Shown: one piece after another, positions 1 through 10,541 of the stretch
Layout: each line of letters starts with the position of its first letter
Numbering within the stretch: position 1 is the first letter of the stretch
From: JAFLCL01 sp039809495
Lineage (GTDB): Bacteria > Myxococcota_A > Polyangia > Polyangiales > Sandaracinaceae
Assembly (NCBI GenBank): GCA_039809495.1
Contig: JBDHVC010000019.1
Location: 3,222-67,221, forward strand
Direction of reading: 5' to 3'
Length of the DNA: 64,000 nucleotides
Position numbers and translations under genes: made by a program
The notes under the pieces: model-generated
The model's database searches: none
Seen by the model: the letters and a program-made list of their open reading frames with translations, nothing else
What the model was told of the DNA's origin: nothing

Positions 1-48
1 CCACGATCGAGCGGAGGCGAGGGTGGGGGCTCGTCACGAGGCTAGAAC

Positions 49-996
49 CTACGCCGGCCGGAAGCCGCGCACCACACGGAGCGCGTCGCCCGAGCGGCGC
101 GCGATCGCCACGAGCCGCCCCGCGCGAGCGAGCGCACAGAGCGCGCCCTCCTCGAGCTGCTCGAGGCCGAGCGCGCGCACGGGCTTACCGTGTCGAGCGT
201 CACGCTCGAGCGCCGCGTCGAGCTCGATCCGCGGCAGCCCCGAGAGGGCGTCGAGGAGGCCGAGCCGCCGCGCGGCCGCCTCTCGGGCGAGCTGCGCGCG
301 TCGCGCCTCGTCGCTCCCCGCCTCGCGCAAGAGCGAGCCGTCGAGCGCGCGATCGAGCGTGAAGACGCCGCTCCGCGTGCGGCGCAGCGCGCCGAGGTGA
401 CCCACGGTCCCGAGGGCTCGCGCCAGATCCCGGGCGAAGGAGCGCACGTAGTAGCCCTTGCCGACCCAGAGGTGGACGTCGATGCGGCCGGGCTCGAGGT
501 GGCGGAGGGTGATGGCGTGCGCCTCGACGCGGCGCGCGGGCGCCTCGATCGCCTCGCCGCGTCGAGCCCGCGCGTGGAGCGTGACGCCGCCGCGCTTGAG
601 CGCGGAGAAGACGGGCGCGATCTGCTCGGTCACGCCGACGAAGCGCGCGAGCGCCGCCGTGACCGTGTCGGCCGCGAGGTGCGGGATCGCGGCCCGGGCG
701 ACCTCGACGCCTTCCGCGTCGAGCGTGTCCGTCTCGGCGCCGAGGGTGATCGAGGCGTCGTACTCCTTGTCGTCGAGGCTCAGGTGCGGGACGAGCTTCG
801 TCCCCTCGCCGACGGCGAGCACGAGGACGCCGCTCGCGAGCGGATCGAGCGTCCCCGCGTGGCCCACCTCCCTCGTCCGGAAGGCGCGTCGCGCCCATCG
901 GACGACGTCGTGCGAGCTCGGCCCGACGGGCTTGTCGACCGCCACGACGAACGAGCGCTCCGCGTCGTCGTCGCGCGGCTCGAGGGGCTCATCCAT
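49..996 (-). CDS. truB: tRNA pseudouridine(55) synthase TruB
   Basis: Isomerises U55 of the tRNA T-loop to pseudouridine in the cytoplasm. The 315-residue protein opens with the family pattern DKPVGPSSHDVVRWARR (from residue 21), followed by GHAGTLDPLASGVLVL, in which Asp51 is the catalytic aspartate. The later KEYDASITLGAETDTLD and GYYVRSFARDLA segments are also TruB-typical. Length is normal for the family. The ATG overlaps the end of the upstream DHH phosphoesterase gene by 8 bases, so it is the last gene of the rimP-nusA-infB operon visible here; no rpsO follows within the 48 bases left in the window. I am sure of the family. Confidence 0.96.
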   Translation of the reverse strand: MDEPLEPRDDDAERSFVVAVDKPVGPSSHDVVRWARRAFRTREVGHAGTLDPLASGVLVLAVGEGTKLVPHLSLDDKEYDASITLGAETDTLDAEGVEVARAAIPHLAADTVTAALARFVGVTEQIAPVFSALKRGGVTLHARARRGEAIEAPARRVEAHAITLRHLEPGRIDVHLWVGKGYYVRSFARDLARALGTVGHLGALRRTRSGVFTLDRALDGSLLREAGSDEARRAQLAREAAARRLGLLDALSGLPRIELDAALERDARHGKPVRALGLEQLEEGALCALARAGRLVAIARRSGDALRVVRGFRPA

Positions 997-1969
997 CGAG
1001 GCGCGCCGTGATCACCGCCAGCACCCGCTCGCGCGCCTCGGCCATCGAGCCCGAGAGGGACGCGCCGGCGGCCACCCGGTGGCCACCGCCGCCGAGATCG
1101 ACGGCGATGCGAGCGACGTCTGCGTCGCCATCGGAGCGGAGCGAGAGCTTCACCTCCGGGCGGTCCGCCTGGCTCGTGTGCGGGCTCCAGAGCAGCGCGG
1201 CGATCTTCACGCCGTCGAGCATGCGTCCGTAGTTGACCATGCCCTCGATCATCTCGTCGGTCGCGCCGGTCGCGTCGAACACCGAGCGCGGCACGCAGAC
1301 GAGCGCGACGCGGCCGTCGTGGGTCACCTCCATCGCGCGCAGCACCTCGCCGAGCAGCGCCATTCGCTCGCGGGACCAGCGCTCGAAGAGGTGAGAGGCG
1401 ACCTGCCAGGTGCTCACGCCGAGATCGAGCAGGTCGGCGCCGAGCCGGAGCGTGCGCCCCGTCGTCCCCAGATAGCGAAAGCAGCCCGTGTCGGCGGCGA
1501 TGGCGGCGTAGATCGGCTGGGCGGCGACGCGTGGCAGCGTCGTGCCGTCACCCCCGAGATCGCTCCAGAGCCGGAGGACGACCTCGCCGGTCGCGCACGC
1601 GTCGATCTCGCGGACCGCGACGTCTCCGAAGCCGTCGTTCGCGGCGTGGTGGTCGACGACCACGATCGGGCCAGTCCGGGCGGAATCAGGGAGCGCTGGC
1701 GCGAGCGCGCGGGCCGCGGTGTCCATGATGAAGGTGGCGTCGAAGCGGCCCTCGGGCAGGGTGGCGACGACCGACGCGGCGCCCTCGAGGAATTCGAGGT
1801 TCGGTGGGACGCCACCCTCGCTGTAGACGACGGCCTCCTTGCCGAGGGCGCGCAGGATGGCCGCGAGGCCGAGCGCAGAGCCGAGGGCGTCGGCGTCTGG
1901 GCGGACGTGGCACGTCACGACGAACCGCCGCCCGCCGCGGATGATCTCGATGGCTCGCTCACGGCTCAT
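989..1969 (-). CDS. nrnA: DHH-family phosphoesterase, NrnA-like (oligoribonuclease / pAp phosphatase)
   Basis: Predicted Mn-dependent phosphoesterase that degrades nanoRNA and/or 3'-phosphoadenosine 5'-phosphate. The N-terminal HVRPDADALGS (residues 21-31) and VVVDHHAAN (near 103) are the metal-binding motifs of the DHH domain; GGGGHRVAAGASL near the C-terminus is the DHHA1 substrate motif. The ATG at 1969 is preferred over the in-frame GTG at 1975 because GGGAGG lies 5 bases upstream of it. The gene overlaps rbfA upstream and truB downstream, the usual place of this gene in many nusA-infB operons. Which of the two activities dominates cannot be read from sequence. Confidence 0.9.
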   Translation of the reverse strand: MSRERAIEIIRGGRRFVVTCHVRPDADALGSALGLAAILRALGKEAVVYSEGGVPPNLEFLEGAASVVATLPEGRFDATFIMDTAARALAPALPDSARTGPIVVVDHHAANDGFGDVAVREIDACATGEVVLRLWSDLGGDGTTLPRVAAQPIYAAIAADTGCFRYLGTTGRTLRLGADLLDLGVSTWQVASHLFERWSRERMALLGEVLRAMEVTHDGRVALVCVPRSVFDATGATDEMIEGMVNYGRMLDGVKIAALLWSPHTSQADRPEVKLSLRSDGDADVARIAVDLGGGGHRVAAGASLSGSMAEARERVLAVITARLDG

Positions 1970-2459
1970 CGCCACCTCCCTCTTCGTGTCCCTCCGCCTC
2001 CCGTGAGGCGCTCTCGCTGGCTCGCGCCTCGGCGATCTCCGCGAGGACGGCGTCGACCCGCGCGCCGCGATCGGCCGCGTCGTCCCAGGCGAAGCGCAGC
2101 TCCGGCACGCCGCGCATGGCGCCCGATCCGCTCGAGACGCGGCCCGCGAGCGCGTGCCTCACGTGCCCACGCGCGCGCTCGAACGCCGAGACGAGCGCGC
2201 GCCGTCGAGCGACGTCCGCCTCGTCGATGGAGCGCAGGTACACGCGCGCGAGGGAGAGATCGCGCGTGACGACCACGGCCGTGACGATCGCGCCGCGCGC
2301 CGCGGGCTCGCGGATCTCGTCGCGGAGGATCATGTCGGAGAGCGCGGCGCGGATGCGCTCGCCCACCCGCGCGAGGCGATCGGGACCGCTCGCGGCGCGT
2401 GACGTCGGCGCGGCGCGACCTCCCGCCCGTGAGCGCGATGGGCGCTTCGGCGCGCTCAT
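1959..2459 (-). CDS. rbfA: Ribosome-binding factor A (RbfA)
   Basis: Cold-shock-related factor that binds the 30S subunit and helps mature the 5' end of 16S rRNA. The 166-residue product has the KH-like core RLARVGERIRAALSDMIL, then VVVTRDLSLARVYLRS and VPELRFAWDDAADRG, which match RbfA. The N-terminal 25 residues are basic and Ser/Arg-rich. The ATG at 2459 is chosen because it forms an ATGA overlap with the stop of the upstream ylxP-like gene; an in-frame start 48 bases further upstream would bury more of that gene. It lies between infB/ylxP and nrnA, the standard position. Confidence 0.93.
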   Translation of the reverse strand: MSAPKRPSRSRAGGRAAPTSRAASGPDRLARVGERIRAALSDMILRDEIREPAARGAIVTAVVVTRDLSLARVYLRSIDEADVARRRALVSAFERARGHVRHALAGRVSSGSGAMRGVPELRFAWDDAADRGARVDAVLAEIAEARASESASREAEGHEEGGGDEP

Positions 2460-2830
2460 CGCGGCCCCTCGTCGTCCCACGGATCGCGTCGCGATCCAGG
2501 GCCCCACGCGTCGACCCTCGCGGGCGCGTCGAAGTCGTGCTCACCCATGTGGACGACGCTCGCGCGACGCTCCACCAAGAGGGCGTTCGCGCTCTCGGCC
2601 ATCGCGTGGGTGATGGTGTCGAGCATGGAGGTGGCGTGACGAGCGTCGTTCGAGACGACCGCGATCCCGAGGACCGCGCGCTGATGGACGTCGAGCGCGT
2701 CGACCTCCGCGACCGCGGCGTGGAACCGCGAGCGCGAGCGATCGATCAGCCGCCTCACGACCGAGCGCTTGTCCTTGAGGGACGAAGCGCTCGGGATTCG
2801 AAAGACCAGTCGTGCCGTCCCGACCACCAT
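2456..2830 (-). CDS. ylxP: DUF503 family protein (YlxP-like)
   Basis: Small 124-residue protein of the DUF503/YlxP family, which sits beside infB and rbfA in many bacteria. The sequence shows the family pattern: a start of the form MVVGTARLVFRIP, then SLKDKRSVVRRLIDRSRSRF, VAEVDALDVHQRAVLGIAVVSND and a C-terminal helix ending VEAVDVHMGEHDF-like residues. The biochemical function is not established; ribosome-associated roles have been suggested from context. It is translationally coupled to rbfA (ATGA) and lies 24 bases downstream of infB. Confidence 0.88.
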   Translation of the reverse strand: MVVGTARLVFRIPSASSLKDKRSVVRRLIDRSRSRFHAAVAEVDALDVHQRAVLGIAVVSNDARHATSMLDTITHAMAESANALLVERRASVVHMGEHDFDAPARVDAWGPGSRRDPWDDEGPR

Positions 2831-2854
2831 CGCGTGAGCTCGTGCGCTGCGAGC

Positions 2855-5473
2855 TCAGAGGCTCGCGGCGACCTCTTCGAGCTCGTAGCACTCGATGATG
2901 TCCCGCTCGTGGACGTCGTTGAAGCCGTCGAGGCCGACGCCGCACTCGAAGCCGTTCGAGACCTCGCGCACGTCGTCCTTGACGCGACGCAGGCTCGCGA
3001 GCCCACCCTCCCAGACCTGCACGGAGTCGCGCACGAGCCGGACCTTCGCGTTGCGCTTGAGCACGCCGTCGGTGACGTAGCAGCCAGCCACGGTGCCGAT
3101 CTTCGGGATGTTGAAGACCTTGCGGACCTCCGCCTTGCCGAGCTCCTTCGCGCTGAACGTCGGAGCGAGCAGGCCGGCCATCGCCTTCTTCACGTCGTCG
3201 ACCGCGTCGTAGATGATGGCGTAGTTGCGGATCTCGACGCCCTCGCTCTTCGCGACGGCGGCCGCCTGCCCAGCCGGACGGACGTTGAAGCCGACGATGA
3301 TCGCCTTCGAGGCCGACGCGAGCATCACGTCGCTCTCCGTGATGCCGCCGACGCCGGTCCCGACGACGTGCACGCGGACCTTCTCGGTCGAGAGCTCCGT
3401 GAGGGCCTTGACCAGCGCCTCGACCGAGCCCTGGACGTCGCTCTTGATGACGAGGTTGAGCTCCTGGATGTCGCCCGCGACCATCATCTTCTGGAGGTCC
3501 TCGAGGCTGCGCTTGTTCGTCGTGCGGTCCTTCGCCGCGAGCTGCTTCTTCCGCGTCTCGACGATCTCGTGCGCGATGCGCTGGTCGGTGACGACGTTGA
3601 ACGCGTCGCCCGCCGACGGCAGATCCGAGAGCCCCAGCACCTCGACGGGGGTCGCGGGCCCGGCGCTCTTCACGCGGCGCCCGCGATCGTCCGTGAGCGC
3701 GCGGATGCGGCCGAGCCCCATCCCGGCGAGCAGGAGGTCGCCCTGGTTGAGCGTGCCGCTCTGGACGAGGACGTTGGCGACGACGCCGCGCCCCTTGTCG
3801 AGGTACGCCTCGAGCACGACACCCTTCGCGGGCCCGTCGGGGACCGCCGTGAGCTCCATGATCTCGGTCTGGAGCGCGATGTTCTCGAGCAGCGCGTCGA
3901 CGCCCTCGCCCGTGAGGGCGGAGACGTTGACGTAGAGCGTGTCTCCGCCCCACTCCTCGGGGTTGAGGCCGAGGCCGGCGAGCTCGTTGCGGATCTGCGA
4001 CGGGCGCGCGCTCGGCTTGTCGATCTTGTTCACGGCGACGACGATCGGCACGTTCGCCGCGCGCGCGTGGTTGATCGCCTCGCGGGTCTGGGGCATCACG
4101 CCGTCGTCGGCCGCGACCACGAGGACGACCACGTCCGTCGCCTCCGCGCCGCGCGCGCGCATCGCCGTGAAGGCCTCGTGGCCGGGGGTGTCGAGGAAGA
4201 CGACCGCGCCCTTGGGCGTGTCGACGCGGTACGCGCCGATGTGCTGGGTGATGCCGCCGACCTCGCCGCCCGCGACGTTGGCCTTGCGGATGCGATCGAG
4301 CAGCGACGTCTTGCCGTGGTCGACGTGGCCCATGACCGTGACGATCGGCGGCCGGGGCGTGGCCACCCCGTGCTCGCCGTGACCGATCGCCTCGTCGATG
4401 AGCTCGGCGTCCGTCTTCGCGACGTTCTCGACCTCGTACCCGAACTCGCTCGCGAGGATCTTGGCCGTGTCCGAGTCGAGCGACGAGTTGATGTTCACGC
4501 GCCCGACGCCGAGCGTCATGAGCTTCATGAGCAGCTCGGTGGCCTTGAGGCTCATGCGCTGCGCGAGCTGCTGGACGGTGATGTTCTCCTCGATTCGGAT
4601 GACGCGCTTCTGCGCGCTCGGGGTCGTCAGGATCGGCTTGGCGCCGGTCCGGGGCGCCTGGTTGGGCCCGGGGCGTCCGCCGTGCCGGCCCATGCGACCC
4701 GCGGCGCCCGCGCGCGCGGTCGATCCCGGGCGCCCGCCCGCGATCGGCGTGACCTGAACGCGACGGCCGGGCGCGGACGGCGCGTAGGAGGGGCGCTGGA
4801 GCTGCTGGGCCTGCGAGACGATCCGCTCGCGGGTGGCCTGCGAGGGAGGCGCCGCCGACGGCGCCGAGAGGTTCCCTCGCGAGACGACGCCCGGCGGCAG
4901 GTTCGCGTGCGCGAAGCGCTCGGACGCGGGCGCGGGGTGGGAGCGCCGGACGGGCGGGGGCGTCGGAGACGGAGGCGGCGCCGAGGCGGCGTCGGAGGGG
5001 GCCCGCTCCGACGGCTCGGCTCGCGCTGGCTCGCGCGCGATCGGGGCCTCGACCGGCTCGCTCGCGGGCGGGGGAGCCTCGACGACGCGCTCGGCGGCGC
5101 TCGCGATCGGCTCCTCGACGGCGCGCGGAGGCTCGGGCTCGGCGGGCGGCGGTGGCGGCGGCGGGATGACCTCGGCGCGCGTCTCGATGGGCGCGGGGGC
5201 GAGCTCGTCCTCTCGAGCGGGGGCGACCGCGCCCTCGTCCCGCGCAGGCTGAGCCAGCGTGCGTCGGCGCACGACGCCAGCGCGGAGCTTGGTCTCGACC
5301 GTGCTCTCGGCCTTGTCCTTCTCGATCGCGCGCTTGAGCCGCTCGACTTCCGTCGGGTCGAGCGCGCTCATGTGGTTTCGAACCTGGATCCCGAGCGTCG
5401 CGAGCCGCTTCATCAGCTCGACGTTCTCGAGCGAAAGCTCGCGCGCGACCTCGTACACCCGGACCTTGCTCAT
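2855..5473 (-). CDS. infB: Translation initiation factor IF-2
   Basis: GTPase that brings fMet-tRNA to the 30S subunit and promotes subunit joining. The 872-residue protein has an IF2_N module at residues 1-55 (MSKVRVYEVARELSLENVEL), a long Pro/Ala/Glu-rich linker of about 220 residues, and a second IF2_N module near 290 (ITVQQLAQRMSLKATELL). The GTPase domain has G1 GHVDHGKT near 380, DTPGHEAF and NKIDKPSA. Beta-barrel and C-terminal tRNA-binding domains complete it. The low-complexity linker is typical of IF-2 in G+C-rich bacteria. The start overlaps the ylxR gene by 4 bases. Confidence 0.98.
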   Translation of the reverse strand: MSKVRVYEVARELSLENVELMKRLATLGIQVRNHMSALDPTEVERLKRAIEKDKAESTVETKLRAGVVRRRTLAQPARDEGAVAPAREDELAPAPIETRAEVIPPPPPPPAEPEPPRAVEEPIASAAERVVEAPPPASEPVEAPIAREPARAEPSERAPSDAASAPPPSPTPPPVRRSHPAPASERFAHANLPPGVVSRGNLSAPSAAPPSQATRERIVSQAQQLQRPSYAPSAPGRRVQVTPIAGGRPGSTARAGAAGRMGRHGGRPGPNQAPRTGAKPILTTPSAQKRVIRIEENITVQQLAQRMSLKATELLMKLMTLGVGRVNINSSLDSDTAKILASEFGYEVENVAKTDAELIDEAIGHGEHGVATPRPPIVTVMGHVDHGKTSLLDRIRKANVAGGEVGGITQHIGAYRVDTPKGAVVFLDTPGHEAFTAMRARGAEATDVVVLVVAADDGVMPQTREAINHARAANVPIVVAVNKIDKPSARPSQIRNELAGLGLNPEEWGGDTLYVNVSALTGEGVDALLENIALQTEIMELTAVPDGPAKGVVLEAYLDKGRGVVANVLVQSGTLNQGDLLLAGMGLGRIRALTDDRGRRVKSAGPATPVEVLGLSDLPSAGDAFNVVTDQRIAHEIVETRKKQLAAKDRTTNKRSLEDLQKMMVAGDIQELNLVIKSDVQGSVEALVKALTELSTEKVRVHVVGTGVGGITESDVMLASASKAIIVGFNVRPAGQAAAVAKSEGVEIRNYAIIYDAVDDVKKAMAGLLAPTFSAKELGKAEVRKVFNIPKIGTVAGCYVTDGVLKRNAKVRLVRDSVQVWEGGLASLRRVKDDVREVSNGFECGVGLDGFNDVHERDIIECYELEEVAASL

Positions 5474-6090
5474 TCCGCCTCCGACAAGCCGAGCAGCCGC
5501 TCTCCGCTCTCGACCAGCTCTTGTGCGATCCCGCTCTCCAGGATCCCGATCACCGCGACCTCTTCGCGACCGAAGAGCCTACCTAGCCCGGCCTTCGTCG
5601 AGAAGATCAACACTCTGCGCCCGAGGCGCTCCGCCGCCGTCGAGAGCTCCTCTCGCCGCCCCGCGGCGTCGCCCGCGAGGACGAGGGCCTCGACGCTCCC
5701 ACGCGCGAGCGCCTCGCGCGTCGCGTCCGTCCCCACGCTCGCGCCGCGCCGGCGCACCGCCGAGAGCAGGAGGCTCTCGACGCGCTGCTCGAGGGCGCGG
5801 GCGATCGCGGCGACGAGCTCCGCGCCCGAGATCGTCACCTCGCGGCGGAGCGAGCGGGCGATCCCGCCACGCGCCGCGGCGAGCACGCACGCCCTGCGCG
5901 GATGCACCCAGACGCTCCGGCCCTCGCGACCGCGCGCGCGCCCGCTCACGTCGGGCGCGACGAACGGCGCGACGGGGCCGACGGCGAGGCGCACGAGCGC
6001 GCGCGGCGCCGTGGTGCCCCGACACCCGACGCACGTCCGCTCCGCTCGCTCCTTGGCCGCTTCCACCACCGCTTGCACCGTCGTCTCCAT
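5470..6090 (-). CDS. ylxR: YlxR (DUF448) domain fused to an L7Ae-like RNA-binding domain
   Basis: Predicted RNA-binding protein of the nusA-infB operon, 206 residues. Residues 15-90 form the YlxR domain (RTCVGCR, then PRALVRLAV and GREGRSVWVHPRRAC). The second half (about 105-200) looks like an L7Ae/L30e fold: LLLSAVRRRGASVGTDA, GSVEALVLAGDA, RRVLIFSTKAGLGRLFGRE and VAVIGILESGIAQEL. In Firmicutes these two domains are usually separate small proteins; the fused form is common in Proteobacteria-like lineages. YlxR has been linked to RNase P modulation in some species, but that role is inference here. It is coupled to infB by ATGA. Confidence 0.88.
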   Translation of the reverse strand: METTVQAVVEAAKERAERTCVGCRGTTAPRALVRLAVGPVAPFVAPDVSGRARGREGRSVWVHPRRACVLAAARGGIARSLRREVTISGAELVAAIARALEQRVESLLLSAVRRRGASVGTDATREALARGSVEALVLAGDAAGRREELSTAAERLGRRVLIFSTKAGLGRLFGREEVAVIGILESGIAQELVESGERLLGLSEAE

Positions 6091-6109
6091 CTGGGGCGAT
6101 CGCCTCGGC

Positions 6110-7735
<1,626 letters not shown>

Positions 7736-7796
7736 GGCTGACTCCTGACTGGCTTCTCTCGAACTATCCGCGCGCGACGAACGAACGCGCGCGACC

Positions 7797-8312
7797 TCAG
7801 CGGAACCGGAAGACGACGTGCGCCTTCGAGACGTTGTCGAGGGGGATGACCCACGTGGCCTTCGAGGCCTCGTCCTCGACGTGGGCGCTCCCCGCCTCGA
7901 AGCGGGTGAGCCGCCCCTGGACCTTGCGGCGCCCGCCCTCGTCGAGCGGCAGCTTGGTGTGGACGCGGACCTCGACGCCGACGAAGCGCTCGAAGTCGCG
8001 GGGGCGCACGAGCGGCCGATCGACGCCCGGAGAGCTGACCTCGAGGCGGTAGCGGGCGCTCGGGACGAGGCGCTCGTGCACGTCGAGCACGGTCGAGAGG
8101 TCGCGGCTCACGCCTTGGCAGTCCTCGAGCGAGATCCCGCTCGGGGGGATGGATGGATCGGCGGCGCCTCGCGGCCGCTCGCGATCGATCAGCACCCGCA
8201 GGACGGCCCCTCGCTCGTTCGTGAGCGTCACGTCGACGAGCTCGACGCCGTGGGCCCGGCACACGGGCTCGATCACGTCGAAGAGCGCGGTCCTGTCGAA
8301 GGTGTCGATCAT
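7797..8312 (-). CDS. rimP: Ribosome maturation factor RimP
   Basis: Factor needed for 30S subunit maturation. The 171-residue product begins MIDTFDRTALFDVIEPVCRA and contains GVELVDVTLTNERGAVLRVLID, LEDCQGVSRDLSTVLDV and YRLEVSSPGVDRPLVRPRDF, all characteristic of RimP, with a C-terminal SH3-like domain (VQGRLTRFEAGSAHVEDE). The start is the internal ATG at 8312; the open frame continues upstream but that stretch does not resemble the family. It is the first gene of the operon, and 61 bases separate it from nusA. Confidence 0.94.
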   Translation of the reverse strand: MIDTFDRTALFDVIEPVCRAHGVELVDVTLTNERGAVLRVLIDRERPRGAADPSIPPSGISLEDCQGVSRDLSTVLDVHERLVPSARYRLEVSSPGVDRPLVRPRDFERFVGVEVRVHTKLPLDEGGRRKVQGRLTRFEAGSAHVEDEASKATWVIPLDNVSKAHVVFRFR

Positions 8313-8649
8313 CTTGGGGCGAGAGGGCGGTTCGCGTCGGCTGCCGAAGGCTTGGGCCACGGCCCCTCCACAGCGTCCCTCTCGGTTCCGCGGACAGGAG
8401 CGAGCGCGCCGTGCCCGTCGAGACGATGAGAGGGTTGCCGTGAAAGGCGCGGGCTCGTACCACGGGGTCGGACACACCGCAAGCGCGGACCCTCCCTCCG
8501 CCCTTGACTCCTCGGGGGCTCGCGCTAGAAGGGCTCGCCTTTTCGCTCGAGGCGTTACACCCTCTCGTGTGTGGCGTGAGGCTTACTGAAGGCTGCTCGA
8601 GCGCGTCTCGCCGCGGGTCGCACGTAGCCGTCGGTCATTGGAGGTCAGG
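8313..8649. other. Intergenic region between the rimP operon and a divergent lipoprotein gene
   Basis: A 337-base stretch without a supported gene. It must hold the promoter of the rimP operon on the minus strand, for which I see no convincing -35/-10 pair, and the plus-strand promoter described at 8504-8531. I looked for a tRNA or riboswitch-like fold and recognised none. Confidence 0.6.
8504..8531 (+). promoter_or_regulatory. Candidate sigma-70-type promoter for the Cys-rich lipoprotein gene
   Basis: TTGACT at 8504-8509 and TAGAAG at 8526-8531 with a 16-base spacer. The same TAGAAG -10 hexamer recurs upstream of oleA with a 17-base spacer, and a related TAGCTT lies upstream of mraZ. Predicted start about 8538, giving a leader of about 110 bases. 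Confidence 0.5.
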
Positions 8650-10344
8650 ATGATGAGCAGATGGAATCAAGCCGTGGGGCTCTGCGCGGTGGGCGCGCTC
8701 GCTCTCGCATCGGTCGGTTGCCCCGAGAACCCGGAGGACCCGACGCCCGACGCGGCCGTCGTCCTGAACGACACCGGGCCCGATCGCGACGCGCCGGTGG
8801 TCGAGCGTGACGCACCGCCGCGCGTCGACACGGGCGCGTCGTGCGGGCAGGTGGGCTACGTCGGCGGCGCGTGCGCCGGCGCGAGCTGCTTCGAGCCGTG
8901 GACGTGCCAGGAGGAGGTCTCCGCGACGCGGAGCTCGAACAGGCGCGACGGGTCCGCGGGGCGCTCGCTCACGATCTCGTACTTCCCCGGCGGGCTCTGT
9001 GAGGGGACCTGCAACCCGAACCAGAACAACCAGTGCAACAGCTGCTCGAGCTGCCTCTCGAACGGCGTGGACGCGACGGGGAACGAGACGGGCTCGTGCT
9101 ACATGAATTGCACGCTCGGTCCGACCGGTCGCGGCGGCTGCAACGAGGGCTACGGCTGCAACCGCGCGTACCTCGCGTGCGTCCCGAGCTGCAGCATCAC
9201 GGCCGGCGTCGACTCCTGCCAGTTCACGTTCGAGGACGACGACGACAACCCGGCCACGCCGTCGGTGATCATCGACGAGGGCGCGGACTACCCGAGCCAC
9301 TGCAACGTGGCGACCGGGCTCTGCGAGACGACGGGCCGCGCGGGCGCGAGCGCCGGCGACGACTGCGCGACCGACTTCGACTGCGAGGACAACGGCACCT
9401 GCCTCACGGCGCGGGACGCCTCGGGTCCCCCGTCGCTCCAGGACGGCTACTGCATCCGCATCGGCTGCAACGAGACCGACATGCGCTGCCAGACGGGCGA
9501 CGTCTGCACGCAGAGCCTCTTCGGGCTCCCGGGCGGCGTCTGCATGCAGGGCTGCTCGGTCGGAGCGGAGACGACCGACGCTCAGCGCGTCGGCGCCGCG
9601 GGCGGGAGCCCCGACTGCGAGGCGGGAGAGAGCTGCTTCTGGGACGGCGTCCACGGGACGGCCGCGGATCTCAACGGCGGCTGCTACGCGGGCAATTACA
9701 ACGACGTGCCCGCGTACAACGTCGGCGCGGGCTGCGACACGGACGCGGACTGCTGGTCGCCGTTCGGCCTCGGGCGATGCCTCTTCGGTGAGGGGAACAC
9801 GCTCGGTGATCGCGTCGGCCGCGGGATCTGCGCGATCGGCGGGTGCGGCGACGCCAGCACGGGCGTCGGCCTCCGCACGAGCGATGGCGTCATCCCGATC
9901 CCCGATCCGAACATGCTCTGCCAGACGAGCGGGGGCACGAGCGGCGCGAACAACGACATCTGCGTCGGGTTCTCCGAGTCGCAGTCGTTCTGCGTCACGA
10001 GCTGCGCGTCGGCCGACGAGTGCCCGACCGGCTACGCCTGCCCGAACCTGGGCTCGCCCATCCGGCCGCTCCGCCTCTGCTGGCCGTCGTGCACGGCCGA
10101 CGCGGATTGTCGCGCGGGGACGCAGTGTCGCAACGACGGCGGTCGCGCGTGCAACCCCGACACGGACACGTGCTACTGCTCGGACTCCGCTCCTCGCGCC
10201 GACGCGGGCGTGGCGCGCGACGCTGGCGTCGCCGACGCGGCGAGCGTCGTCGACGCGGCGAGCGTCGTCGACGCGGCGCCGTCGGACGACGCCGCGGTGG
10301 CGGATGACGACGCGGGCCCCGGCGAGGACGCGGGGACGCCCTGA
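8650..10344 (+). CDS. Cysteine-rich secreted lipoprotein, myxobacterial type
   Basis: Predicted 564-residue lipoprotein of unknown function. The ATG at 8650 follows GGAGG by 5 bases; a second ATG is adjacent at 8653. The N-terminus is a short basic region, a hydrophobic stretch and a lipobox-like SVGC at residues 21-24, followed by an Asp/Pro-rich linker (PENPEDPTPDAAVV). The body has many regularly spaced cysteines in short segments (CNPNQNNQCNSCSSCL; CRAGTQCRNDGGRACNPDT), suggesting disulfide-bonded extracellular repeats. The last about 50 residues are almost only Asp, Ala and Val, with two direct repeats of ASVVDA. Such Cys-rich, Asp/Ala-tailed lipoproteins are common in myxobacterial genomes; no enzyme motif is visible. 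Confidence 0.75.
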   Translation: MMSRWNQAVGLCAVGALALASVGCPENPEDPTPDAAVVLNDTGPDRDAPVVERDAPPRVDTGASCGQVGYVGGACAGASCFEPWTCQEEVSATRSSNRRDGSAGRSLTISYFPGGLCEGTCNPNQNNQCNSCSSCLSNGVDATGNETGSCYMNCTLGPTGRGGCNEGYGCNRAYLACVPSCSITAGVDSCQFTFEDDDDNPATPSVIIDEGADYPSHCNVATGLCETTGRAGASAGDDCATDFDCEDNGTCLTARDASGPPSLQDGYCIRIGCNETDMRCQTGDVCTQSLFGLPGGVCMQGCSVGAETTDAQRVGAAGGSPDCEAGESCFWDGVHGTAADLNGGCYAGNYNDVPAYNVGAGCDTDADCWSPFGLGRCLFGEGNTLGDRVGRGICAIGGCGDASTGVGLRTSDGVIPIPDPNMLCQTSGGTSGANNDICVGFSESQSFCVTSCASADECPTGYACPNLGSPIRPLRLCWPSCTADADCRAGTQCRNDGGRACNPDTDTCYCSDSAPRADAGVARDAGVADAASVVDAASVVDAAPSDDAAVADDDAGPGEDAGTP

Positions 10345-10374
10345 AGCACGGACGATCGAAGAGGAGATACCCCG

Positions 10375-10521
10375 ATGTTCCTGATGATCTCTCAGACCCC
10401 ACGCAAGCGCGATCGCAAGCGCGGTAAGCGCCTTCGCGCGAAGCTCGCCGCCAAGCACCGTCGCAGGGTGAACCGGCAGGCGGGACGGCGGATGTCCGCC
10501 AAGGGTCACACGACCCGCTGA
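10375..10521 (+). CDS. Tiny highly basic protein (48 residues)
   Basis: A short ORF with ATG at 10375 preceded by GAGGAG at 10361-10366, an ideal ribosome-binding site, and a TGA at 10519-10521. About 40 percent of the residues are Arg or Lys (for example PRKRDRKRGKRLRAKLAAKH) with no acidic residue except one Asp, so it should bind nucleic acid or ribosomes. It lies 30 bases after the lipoprotein gene and 20 bases before a strong hairpin, so it is probably the last gene of that transcript. Composition resembles small ribosomal or mS38-like proteins, but I cannot assign a family. Confidence 0.55.
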   Translation: MFLMISQTPRKRDRKRGKRLRAKLAAKHRRRVNRQAGRRMSAKGHTTR

Positions 10522-10541
10522 TCGAGGAGACCCGACGTCGA

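Noticed and set aside
8313..8500. tRNA or riboswitch upstream of rimP
   Set aside because: I could not fold a cloverleaf or find a GGTTCGA-type T-loop.
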